This document shows positions 47,727-55,044 of a DNA stretch of 64,000 nt, one piece after another (positions within the stretch are counted from its first letter, which is position 1; each line of letters opens with the position of its first letter). Location: NCBI RefSeq assembly GCF_000369065.1, contig NZ_KB849800.1:388044-452043 (forward strand), given 5' to 3'. The notes under the pieces are model-generated. The model ran no database searches. It was given only the letters and a program-made list of their open reading frames with translations, and was not told the DNA's origin. The position numbers and the translations under genes are program-made. The DNA is from Acinetobacter haemolyticus CIP 64.3 = MTCC 9819. GTDB lineage: Bacteria > Pseudomonadota > Gammaproteobacteria > Pseudomonadales > Moraxellaceae.

Positions 47727-48702
47727 CTTGGGTATGAGGTCGGCCTAATTCTGTAAATTTATTTAAAATGGCTATACGGGCATGTACCTCGTTGACTTGG
47801 CTTTGAAAGTTCCTGGCACTGAGTTTATCGCCTAATAATTTGATGCAATGCATCTTGGTTTCAACCAGACTTCGCTGATGGTAGCCCGACCATTTTTTCC
47901 ATAGTGTCCTGCCTAAACGTTTAACAGTGCGAAGTAATTCATTTCGCTCTAGCGAATGAGCTTTTTTATCTTTCCAAGGCTTGGCATTTTTTCTAGGTGG
48001 AATCACTGCGTGTGCTTGCCGATCTGCAATAACTTGACGGCATTGTTTTGTGTCATAAGCCCCGTCTGTATAGACTGAATCAATCTGCTCATCCAATGGG
48101 ATTTGATTAAGTAAATCTCCAAGAACTTGTGAATCACTGATATTATTTGTTGTGAGCTGCACAGCTCGTATTTGCAAGGTTTTAGCATCTATACCAATAT
48201 GCAGTTTACGCCATTGCCGATGATATTCAGGCTGATGTTTCTTACGCTTCCATTCGCCTTCACCTAAAAATTTTAAGCCAGTTGAGTCTACCAATAGATG
48301 TAGTCCTTCACGACTTTTCTGATAGCTTATCACAATATCAATATGCTTTTGTCGTCTACAGAGGGTAGAGTAATCTGGTGCTGTCCAATTCAAACCACAG
48401 AGTTTAATCAGGCTTTGAGCAAAGCCAGTGACCATACGTAAAGAAAGACGGAATAGAGATTTGATCATTAAACAGCATTGAATCGCTGTATCGGAATAAG
48501 TTTGATTTCGTCCATGCTTGCCTTGTGGCTGTGCATACCATTGGGTCTTGGGATCAAACCAGATTGAAATATTTCCTCGCTTGATTAAAGCTTGGTTATA
48601 CGAGGACCAATTAGTTGTACGGTAGATTTTAGGGGCAGGTTTCTTCATTTGGAAATTATATTGCTGAAGAAGCCTTCAAGAATAGCTTTGTGCAACAAAG
48701 CC
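47664..48702 (-). mobile_element. IS5-family insertion sequence (IS17-like ends)
   Basis: 1039-bp element bounded by perfect 17-bp inverted repeats, GGCTTTGTTGCACAAAG at 47664-47680 and its complement at 48686-48702. It carries one transposase gene on the minus strand. Length and ends resemble IS17-type elements of Acinetobacter from memory. No target duplication is visible: the left flank ends GCACATGCAGT and the right begins AACAACACAT. The missing duplication and the missing gene start beyond it point to a deletion next to the IS. Confidence 0.92.
47716..48648 (-). CDS. IS5-family DDE transposase
   Basis: 310-aa transposase with the N-terminal region common to the IS903/IS17 group (YNQALIKRGNISIWFDP) and the DDE residues in LVDSTGLKFLG (near 120), YTDGAYDT (near 195) and the SLVETKMHCIKLLGDKL segment (Glu near 270). 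The frame is intact, so the element may be active. The 11-bp end overlap with the chimeric SUMF1 frame is a by-product of insertion. Confidence 0.95.
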   Translation of the reverse strand: MKKPAPKIYRTTNWSSYNQALIKRGNISIWFDPKTQWYAQPQGKHGRNQTYSDTAIQCCLMIKSLFRLSLRMVTGFAQSLIKLCGLNWTAPDYSTLCRRQKHIDIVISYQKSREGLHLLVDSTGLKFLGEGEWKRKKHQPEYHRQWRKLHIGIDAKTLQIRAVQLTTNNISDSQVLGDLLNQIPLDEQIDSVYTDGAYDTKQCRQVIADRQAHAVIPPRKNAKPWKDKKAHSLERNELLRTVKRLGRTLWKKWSGYHQRSLVETKMHCIKLLGDKLSARNFQSQVNEVHARIAILNKFTELGRPHTQVVT

Positions 48703-48909
48703 AACAACACATAAAAAATAGCAGCTAATAGCTTAAAGTATTCTTAAAAGAAGCGCATGACGGCACTTTATGCATTAAGTTCGTTAAATGTGTCAATTTG
48801 TAAAATATAATAAAAATATAGAAGTTTTAGTGGATTAACGTGTGTGAAAATCCATTTTTATAGAGTAATTGTTCAAAAATGGAGGCAAGTAATTCGCCTA
48901 GTTAATGGG

Positions 48910-49683
48910 TTAATCAAAACGATAAATATCCATTCCTAGGGAACCCATGGAGAAACTACTATGGACGATATTAAAACGGTTACCTGTTCCCATCGCAAAA
49001 AAGAGTGGTGCAAAATGCTCGAGTGTTGGATGGTTACGCTGTACATAAGGGAGTGAAGGCCAGTCAAGAACTGCATCATAATTTTGATGAGAGAGTTTAT
49101 GGACAACAGTATTGCGGAAAGTACTTGCCCATAGTGGTACATCTGCATCGGCTTGCCATGAAAGTTCAGCTAAGTTGTGGGTAATACTACCCGAACCAAT
49201 TAGTAAAATTTGCTGTTCTCGTAATGGGGCAAGGACTTTTCCGATTTTATAAATATCATCGGAACTCATTGAGATTGGAAGTGAAATCTCAATCACAGGA
49301 ATATCTGCATTGGGATACATATGTAATAAAGGCATCCAGACACCATGATCTCGTGGTCGTGTACTATTTGCATGTGCAGATATGCCGGCTTCTGCAAATA
49401 GTGCTAGTATTTTTTCTGCTAAGTCAGGTGCACCAGCAGCAGGGTAACGGATTTGATATAGCTCTGGAGGGAAACCTCTAAAGTCATGCCAAGTTTGTGG
49501 TCGCGTTGATGTGCTGACTTCGAGAGCCTGACTTTCCCAGTGTGCAGACATGACAATGATCGCTTCAGGTTTCGGAAGATTATGACTCAAACGATGTAAA
49601 GCTGGTCCGACTTGCTCAGGATCAAGTGCAAGCATTGGTGAACCATGAGAAATAAATAACCCCGGTAATGTTTGCAGATTCAT
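48910..49683 (-). CDS. ygiD: YgiD-family extradiol dioxygenase
   Basis: 257-aa protein of the class III extradiol dioxygenase (4,5-DOPA dioxygenase-like) family. Conserved metal ligands are visible as the His in FISHGSPM near 14, the His in MSAHWES near 50, the Arg/His loop RPRDHGVWMPL near 113 and the His in GSGSITHNLAEL near 169. E. coli YgiD opens L-DOPA in vitro; the natural substrate is unknown. ATG 49683 with AGGTG upstream is preferred to TTG 49689. Monocistronic. Confidence 0.88.
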   Translation of the reverse strand: MNLQTLPGLFISHGSPMLALDPEQVGPALHRLSHNLPKPEAIIVMSAHWESQALEVSTSTRPQTWHDFRGFPPELYQIRYPAAGAPDLAEKILALFAEAGISAHANSTRPRDHGVWMPLLHMYPNADIPVIEISLPISMSSDDIYKIGKVLAPLREQQILLIGSGSITHNLAELSWQADADVPLWASTFRNTVVHKLSHQNYDAVLDWPSLPYVQRNHPTLEHFAPLFFAMGTGNRFNIVHSSFSMGSLGMDIYRFD

Positions 49684-49790
49684 AATCAAGCACCTGAATA
49701 GAAATACATGCTTATGGTGACAAAGATAAGCACAATTTAAAAGTTGATTGGGTTCAACAGATTGTTCTAAAACCAGAACACTGTTTTAGA

Positions 49791-50270
49791 TTACGCTCGA
49801 TGATAGGGATGATTGTGATTGATAGTCATTGCTCGATACAATTGTTCAATCAGTAAAATACGTACCATTGGGTGGGGCATAGTGAGTTTTGATAGCGACC
49901 AATGCCAAGCTGCTGCTTTGCGTACAGCATCAGAATGTCCATCGGGGCCACCTATGGCTAGCACGACATCATTTCCTTCAAGCATCCATTGTTTCATGGT
50001 ATCTGCAAGTTTTTCAGTGCTTAATTCACGTCCACCCACTTCTAGCGCGATCAAGATTTCATTGGGTTTCATCGCATTTAAAATACTGTCTCCTTCAATT
50101 TGACAGTATTTTAAAATATCCGCTTCAGAATCATTTTTACCTCGCTTCGCCATTGGTAATTCAACGACTTGCGTTTGTACAAAAGGTTGAATTCGTTTGA
50201 AATAATCTTCAAAACCAGTAATAACCCATGCAGGCATTTTTTGACCAATCGTCAGAATACGAATTTTCAT
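49791..50270 (-). CDS. rlmH: 23S rRNA (pseudouridine1915-N3)-methyltransferase
   Basis: Small SPOUT methylase acting on Psi1915 in helix 69 of the ribosome. The 159-aa protein shows MKIRILTIGQKMPAWV at the start, the SAM-knot motif LAIGGPDGHSDAVR near 103-116, and the C-terminal SKLTMPHPMVRILLIEQLYR. Length fits (E. coli 155). It has no partner gene; in E. coli it lies near rsfS. The region upstream carries a candidate small RNA on the same strand. Confidence 0.95.
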   Translation of the reverse strand: MKIRILTIGQKMPAWVITGFEDYFKRIQPFVQTQVVELPMAKRGKNDSEADILKYCQIEGDSILNAMKPNEILIALEVGGRELSTEKLADTMKQWMLEGNDVVLAIGGPDGHSDAVRKAAAWHWSLSKLTMPHPMVRILLIEQLYRAMTINHNHPYHRA

Positions 50271-50383
50271 AGCTTCGTTTCATTTATAGAATTAAATGTA
50301 TTATAAAGCTTGAAGCTATGTCATGGTGGATATAGCCATTTATCTTGTCATAAAAAAGACAAATTATTGGGTTATCTTGTTCA

Positions 50384-50503
50384 TAAAAAACGCAGCTCAA
50401 AACGCGTATGAGCTGCGATCAAAGTATCATCCGTCTGGAGTTCAGATGATACTAAAAAATGAGTTGCACACGAGCCAAGCTTAGCCTTTGTTTTTATGGA
50501 CTC
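50384..50503 (-). ncRNA. Candidate small RNA between lon and rlmH
   Basis: On the minus strand, a promoter-like pair TTGAAA (50532-50537) and CATAAT (50510-50515) with 16-nt spacing is followed by about 120 nt without an open frame. These hold an internal hairpin (AGTATCATC/GATGATACT, 50422-50452) and an intrinsic terminator (CGCAGCTCA/TGAGCTGCG at 50391-50417, then six T). lon's own terminator lies just upstream (50552-50579), so this hairpin is not needed by lon, and it points towards rlmH. No Rfam family recognised. Confidence 0.5.
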
Positions 50504-50551
50504 TATTTTATTATGCAATAAGCAGGTTATTTTTCAACCAAATTATGTAAC

Positions 50552-50579
50552 AAAAAAAGAGAGCCGAAGCTCTCTTTTT
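50552..50579 (-). terminator. Terminator after lon
   Basis: AAAAAGAGAGC paired with GCTCTCTTTTT around CGAA; immediately after the lon stop on the minus strand. Confidence 0.93.
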
Positions 50580-50592
50580 GGTCGATAAATGA

Positions 50593-53022
50593 TTAGTGAC
50601 GTGCGGCTTTTGCATCTTCCACTGGTTTTACAATCGGTGTTTTCGGCAAAGGCTTTGGTGTGTCCGTCAATGCAAGAGGTAAGATTTCATCGATGCTTTT
50701 CACCGCTTTGATTTCTAAGCCTTCTTTGACATTGTCTGGAATCTCGTCCAAGTCACGAACATTATCTTGTGGAATAAATACTAACTTAATGCCACCACGA
50801 TGCGCGGCAAGAAGTTTTTCTTTTAACCCACCAATTCGCATTGCACGTCCACCTAGACTGGTTTCACCTGTCATGGCAATGTCAGGACGAATTGCAATAC
50901 CTGTAAATGCTGATACAAGGGCAGTGGTCAGAGCTAAACCAGCAGATGGACCATCTTTCGGTGTTGCGCCTTCAGGTAAGTGAACATGCACATCGGTTTC
51001 TTCAAAACGAGAAGATTCGATACCTAATTCATCTGCCCGAGTACGTACTAAAGTCATCGCAGTTGTAATAGATTCTTTCATTACATCACCGAGTGAACCC
51101 GTCGTAATGAATTTACCTTTACCTTTTACTGCCGCAACTTCAATCGTCAATAACTCACCACCAACCGAAGTCCAAGCCAAGCCATTCACGCGACCGACTT
51201 GGGCTTCTTCTTCTGCCATACCAAAGTCAAACTTATGTGGACCTAAGTATTCAGGAAGATTGGCCGATGTTACGTCAAGCTGTAAGTTCTTAGATTTTTT
51301 GCTGACCGCTTCTTTAACCACTTTACGTGCAATTTTAGAGACTTCACGTTCTAAACTACGTACACCTGCTTCACGTGTGTAACGTTGCACGATGTCACGA
51401 ATCGCTTCTTCGTGTATAGTTAACTCTTTGGCACGTAAACCATTGTTCTTGATTGCTTTTGGAACAAGGTAGCGCTCAGCAATATTTACTTTCTCATCTT
51501 CGGTATAACCCGGTAGACGAATTACTTCCATACGATCCAGTAGGGCTTCAGGAATATTCATACTGTTAGCTGTACAGATAAACATTACTTCTGAAAGATC
51601 AAGATCAAGATCTAAATAGTGATCGTTGAATTTACTGTTTTGTGATGGATCAAGAACTTCAAGCAATGCAGAAGCTGGATCACCACGATAATCTTGTGCC
51701 ATCTTGTCGATTTCGTCGAGTAAGAACAATGGGTTCTTCACACCAACTTTTGTTAAAGACTGTACAATTTTACCTGGCATCGCACCGATGTAAGTACGAC
51801 GGTGACCACGAATTTCTGCTTCGTCACGAACACCACCGAGTGCCATGCGCACAAACTCACGACCTGTCGCCTTAGCCACGGACTCACCCAGCGAGGTTTT
51901 ACCTACACCTGGAGGACCCACTAGACATAGAATCGGACCTTTGAGTTTTTTCACGCGAGACTGAACGGCAAGATACTCTACGATACGATCTTTGACGTCA
52001 TCTAAACCGTAATGATCAGCATCGAGAATTTCTTGTGCTTTTGCCAGATTAATACTGACTTTGCTCGCCTTATTCCACGGTGTATCTAAAATCACTTCGA
52101 GATAATTACGTACTACAGCCGCTTCGCTTGAAGCTGGTTGCATCGCTTTCAGTTTGCGAAACTCAGCTTCCGCTTTTTTGCGGACATGCTCAGGTAAATC
52201 TGCTTCAGCGAGACGTTTCTCAATTTCAGCAACGTCATCTTCAGCGCCGCCATTCATATCCGAGAGTTCACGCTGAATGACTTTCATCTTCTCGTTGAGA
52301 AAGTATTCACGCTGATTCTTTTCCATTTGACGTTTTACGCTGTCATGCAGCGTTTGCTCAATTTGCTGTTCAGCAGATTGATTCATCAAATAGCTCATTA
52401 ACTCTTGCAAATGCGCTTCAAACTCATCGTGCTCTAAAAACTTTTGTTTCACTTCAATATTTAAAGGTACACGAGTTGCAACGAAGAACATGAGTTGTAA
52501 TAAGTCTTCGATTTTATTTGCTGCAGCAACCAATTCACGCGCATTACGTAATTTTGCTTCAGCATATTGAGCAAACAGAGTACGTAATTCATTCAAGCGA
52601 GTTTCTTGAGCTTCTTGATCCAATGCTACCGTCATTGGACTGAGGTGATGCTCAGCAGTTAAATATTCTTCCCCGTCAATAATGCGTTCTAATTTTGAAC
52701 GATGTAAGCCTTCAATCAGCACTTTAATACAGTTTTCATCATTCTCATGATTCACAACTTGTACGATCTTAGCCACGGTTCCATATTGATAGAGATTATC
52801 GTGATCAATTTCTTCTGTAAGCGAATCTTTTTGCGCAACTACAAATACTAAATTGTCACTGTTACGAGCCACATCCACTGCATTGATCGATTTTTCACGA
52901 CCCACGAAGAGCGCAATTTGCATGTGTGGATAGACCACAACATCACGTAACGCCAATAGTGGTAATACACTTGGAACCTGCGGCTCTAAGTTAGTTTCAT
53001 TATTCATAATATATTCAGACAT
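50593..53022 (-). CDS. lon: ATP-dependent protease La (Lon)
   Basis: Hexameric AAA+ protease degrading misfolded and regulatory proteins. Start 53022 (MSEYIMNN, 809 aa) has AGGAG with good spacing; an ATG at 53076 adds 18 residues that are not family-like. The N-terminal substrate domain covers about 20-220, Walker A GPPGVGKTSLGE near 369, Walker B FLLDEIDKM near 435, and the protease domain has the catalytic Ser in PKDGPSAG near 690 and Lys in GLKEKLLA near 733. The Pro/Lys-rich C-terminal tail after residue 785 is short. Single gene with own terminator. Confidence 0.97.
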   Translation of the reverse strand: MSEYIMNNETNLEPQVPSVLPLLALRDVVVYPHMQIALFVGREKSINAVDVARNSDNLVFVVAQKDSLTEEIDHDNLYQYGTVAKIVQVVNHENDENCIKVLIEGLHRSKLERIIDGEEYLTAEHHLSPMTVALDQEAQETRLNELRTLFAQYAEAKLRNARELVAAANKIEDLLQLMFFVATRVPLNIEVKQKFLEHDEFEAHLQELMSYLMNQSAEQQIEQTLHDSVKRQMEKNQREYFLNEKMKVIQRELSDMNGGAEDDVAEIEKRLAEADLPEHVRKKAEAEFRKLKAMQPASSEAAVVRNYLEVILDTPWNKASKVSINLAKAQEILDADHYGLDDVKDRIVEYLAVQSRVKKLKGPILCLVGPPGVGKTSLGESVAKATGREFVRMALGGVRDEAEIRGHRRTYIGAMPGKIVQSLTKVGVKNPLFLLDEIDKMAQDYRGDPASALLEVLDPSQNSKFNDHYLDLDLDLSEVMFICTANSMNIPEALLDRMEVIRLPGYTEDEKVNIAERYLVPKAIKNNGLRAKELTIHEEAIRDIVQRYTREAGVRSLEREVSKIARKVVKEAVSKKSKNLQLDVTSANLPEYLGPHKFDFGMAEEEAQVGRVNGLAWTSVGGELLTIEVAAVKGKGKFITTGSLGDVMKESITTAMTLVRTRADELGIESSRFEETDVHVHLPEGATPKDGPSAGLALTTALVSAFTGIAIRPDIAMTGETSLGGRAMRIGGLKEKLLAAHRGGIKLVFIPQDNVRDLDEIPDNVKEGLEIKAVKSIDEILPLALTDTPKPLPKTPIVKPVEDAKAARH

Positions 53023-53166
53023 GGGCACTCCTAATGAGTGACAACGGTGTTGCCATGTTTTTATAGTGATGTGCATTTCAAAAATTACAAGGGTTTTTAG
53101 TTAGAAAATATAAAAAAAAGACTAAATTGGTTGGGATTTGGGCGAAATTTTATAAAGAAGATGTAT

Positions 53167-53754
53167 TTAGCGTTTGAAAAAATATTTTTGTGTTGGGGTA
53201 AATAAAGCATCCAGTGGTTGATCCCATTTTTGACGGACTAAAGGAAAGTCTAAATATTGGAATGTATGCGCTAACCCTAGACGAAAAGGTCGCCGTGGGG
53301 CTGTAGCTAAAGTTCGATCATAATAGCCACCTCCCATGCCGATTCTTGTACCGAGATGATCACAAGCAAGTAATGGCATGATGAGTAAATCTAAATTTGA
53401 AACCGATTGACCTCGTCCAGCCATGGGTTCTTTCATCCCAAGAGGATGATGGGAAAAACGTTTGTTTTTATATTGGTTGGCGCTGATTTTTACCCAAACC
53501 AACTTTTGATTCATATTACAAATCATCGGGAGATAAACTTGTTTTTTGTTCCTGAAACAGAATTCTAAGATTTTATGTGTGTGAATTTCACCAAATGCAT
53601 GTAAGTACAAACCAATTTTTGCTGCGGATTGAAATGTACTGAATTGCCGAAGCTGGTTTAAAATCTGTTGCTCGGCTTGTTTTTGTTGAAACTGAGAGAG
53701 TTGTCTTCTTTTTAAGCGAAGCTGTTTTCTTAGTGTATTTAGTTGATGACTCAT
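53167..53754 (-). CDS. fau: 5-formyltetrahydrofolate cyclo-ligase
   Basis: ATP-dependent enzyme converting 5-formyl-THF to 5,10-methenyl-THF (YgfA/Fau). The 195-aa protein has the N-terminal basic helix, IGLYLHAFGEIHTHKI near 48, the central VYLPMI segment near 73, HPLGMKEP near 103, and the ATP/Mg motif GTRIGMGGGYYDRTLA near 135-150. In many gammaproteobacteria this gene directly follows 6S RNA; here the same-strand ssrS is about 5.4 kb upstream, separated by the copper block. Confidence 0.93.
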   Translation of the reverse strand: MSHQLNTLRKQLRLKRRQLSQFQQKQAEQQILNQLRQFSTFQSAAKIGLYLHAFGEIHTHKILEFCFRNKKQVYLPMICNMNQKLVWVKISANQYKNKRFSHHPLGMKEPMAGRGQSVSNLDLLIMPLLACDHLGTRIGMGGGYYDRTLATAPRRPFRLGLAHTFQYLDFPLVRQKWDQPLDALFTPTQKYFFKR

Positions 53755-54281
53755 GCTGTATAGAAAGTCGTTTTGATGGATAAATCATAACTGATTTGGA
53801 ATCTCAATTGTTTATCAATATTTTCCTCTTTGGGTATTGAAATGCACTGGAGGCTACCATTATTTGTTTTCTATCTTTTTTGAGTGGTTCTAACTACAAC
53901 GCAAGCAACGGCTGAGATATTAGTCGTCCTTATAAATACATTGATTGAAAATTACAACTAGTCCGCTTTAAAACTTCATAATTACATACTGGATTCATAT
54001 CAGAAATGGTTAATCTTTGTAGCCTAAAAAAGTTGGATGGCAATTTTCCGATACTGCTAAATGCTGAGAATTTCATGCAACTCGATTAAATTGTGTAAAT
54101 TAATGCATAAAATAAAATTAATGAGAACTGTCCTACAAAAAATGTATAATTGATCGAGAAATGATCTAAAATGCCCAGCAGATTTAACATCTTTAGATGT
54201 CAATTTTATGAATGTTATCTAGTTGTGATTGACTTGAAAGACATACACAAAATTTGCACAACTGTTTTGAAGGGGAAAGCT
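53755..54281. other. AT-rich gap upstream of fau and the small ORF
   Basis: 527 bp without a gene I can support. The frame from 54171 in front of the small gene lacks a ribosome site and coding character. I looked for 6S RNA here because of the fau position and found none. It is the left border of the copper block. Confidence 0.4.
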
Positions 54282-54482
54282 ATGTTGGAATCAAGAAATC
54301 TTATTGTGCTAGATCAAACGCTTATCTTAACGAAAGAGGGCAAAAATGATTTAGTATATGAAAATGACACATTACTAAAAGTCAAAATGATCTCAAATCA
54401 ACATATTGTTGTGGAAGATGATCAACAGATTAGCTTTGTATTAAAACAGCAAGATGAAAATGTGATTTGGTCTTTTGTGTAA
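54282..54482 (+). CDS. Small hypothetical protein
   Basis: 66 aa, MLESRNLIVLDQTLILTKEG at the start, hydrophilic with alternating beta-like pattern and no membrane helix. The ATG follows AAGGGGAAAGCT, a good ribosome site. An ATG at 54171 is less likely. No family recognised. It ends 79 bp before the convergent MerR gene's stop, with a hairpin between. Confidence 0.6.
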   Translation: MLESRNLIVLDQTLILTKEGKNDLVYENDTLLKVKMISNQHIVVEDDQQISFVLKQQDENVIWSFV

Positions 54483-54511
54483 AAAGTTAAGCTTACCGGT
54501 TCAAATTATAA

Positions 54512-54549
54512 GATAAGCATCTTATCCTTGTGATGTTTGGATGCTTATC
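54512..54549. terminator. Hairpin between small ORF and merR-type gene
   Basis: GATAAGCATC (54512-54521) pairs perfectly with GATGCTTATC (54540-54549) across an 18-nt loop. Lies between convergent genes; weak T tract. Confidence 0.5.
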
Positions 54550-54561
54550 CTATTTAAGACA

Positions 54562-54948
54562 TCAAATAGATTTTTTCAGTTCTAATAAGATAGGGCAACA
54601 CTCATTTTCTGTAGTTTTACACTCATCCAGCCATGTTGAAAGACGTTGTTTAAGCCCTTGTAATTCTTTTATACGCTCATCGATCTTATTCAAACGTTGT
54701 TCTATAACGTGGCGTACTTTTACACGATCCTCTAAATTTAAGGTAAGTAACTCTTTAATTTCGTTGAGTTGTAAGCCAGCATCTTTAGCTTTTTGAATAA
54801 AACTCAAGGTTTCTATATCTTGTTGATGATAGTAGCGATAGCTTTGCGTACTTTCAGGTATACGCATTAAGCCAATCCGTTGATAGTATCGGATCGTTTC
54901 AACATTTATTTGGCATGCTTTTGCCAGTTTACCAATAGTGAGGTTCAT
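54562..54948 (-). CDS. MerR-family metal regulator, CueR-like
   Basis: 128-aa regulator. MNLTIGKLAKACQINVETIR and RYYQRIGL form the winged helix-turn-helix, followed by a dimerisation helix near 75-105. The C-terminal metal loop has Cys110 and Cys117-Cys118 (DECKTTENECCPI), similar to the two-Cys loop of CueR, while the residue near 77-79 that is Cys in MerR/ZntR types is not Cys. This points to a monovalent metal, Cu(I) or Ag(I). GAGGAAC precedes the ATG. It is divergent from the P-type ATPase, whose promoter has the family's 19-bp spacing. Confidence 0.85.
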   Translation of the reverse strand: MNLTIGKLAKACQINVETIRYYQRIGLMRIPESTQSYRYYHQQDIETLSFIQKAKDAGLQLNEIKELLTLNLEDRVKVRHVIEQRLNKIDERIKELQGLKQRLSTWLDECKTTENECCPILLELKKSI

Positions 54949-54979
54949 TCACTGTTCCTCAGGAAAGTGATAAAATTGC

Positions 54980-55010
54980 TTGACTCTGTACCTAGGTACA
55001 GACTTTATCC
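54980..55010 (+). promoter_or_regulatory. MerR-type promoter/operator of the metal ATPase gene
   Basis: -35 TTGACT (54980-54985) and -10 TTATCC (55005-55010) are 19 bp apart, the overlong spacing that MerR activators correct by twisting DNA. The perfect palindrome CTGTACCTAGGTACAG (54986-55001) fills the spacer. Metal-activated transcription is inferred. Confidence 0.88.
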
Positions 55011-55044
55011 TAAACCTATCAGAAAATAAAAGATAGGTGTAGCA

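Noticed and set aside
47664..48702. IS as the edge of a composite transposon
   Set aside because: Only one IS copy is present in the window and no target duplication supports a composite element.
53755..54281. 6S RNA directly upstream of fau, as in E. coli
   Set aside because: No conserved 6S segments here; the real 6S RNA is next to zapA at 59203-59386.
54480..54550. tRNA-like GGTTCAAAT motif
   Set aside because: No acceptor or anticodon stem can be built around it; the structure is a simple hairpin between convergent genes.
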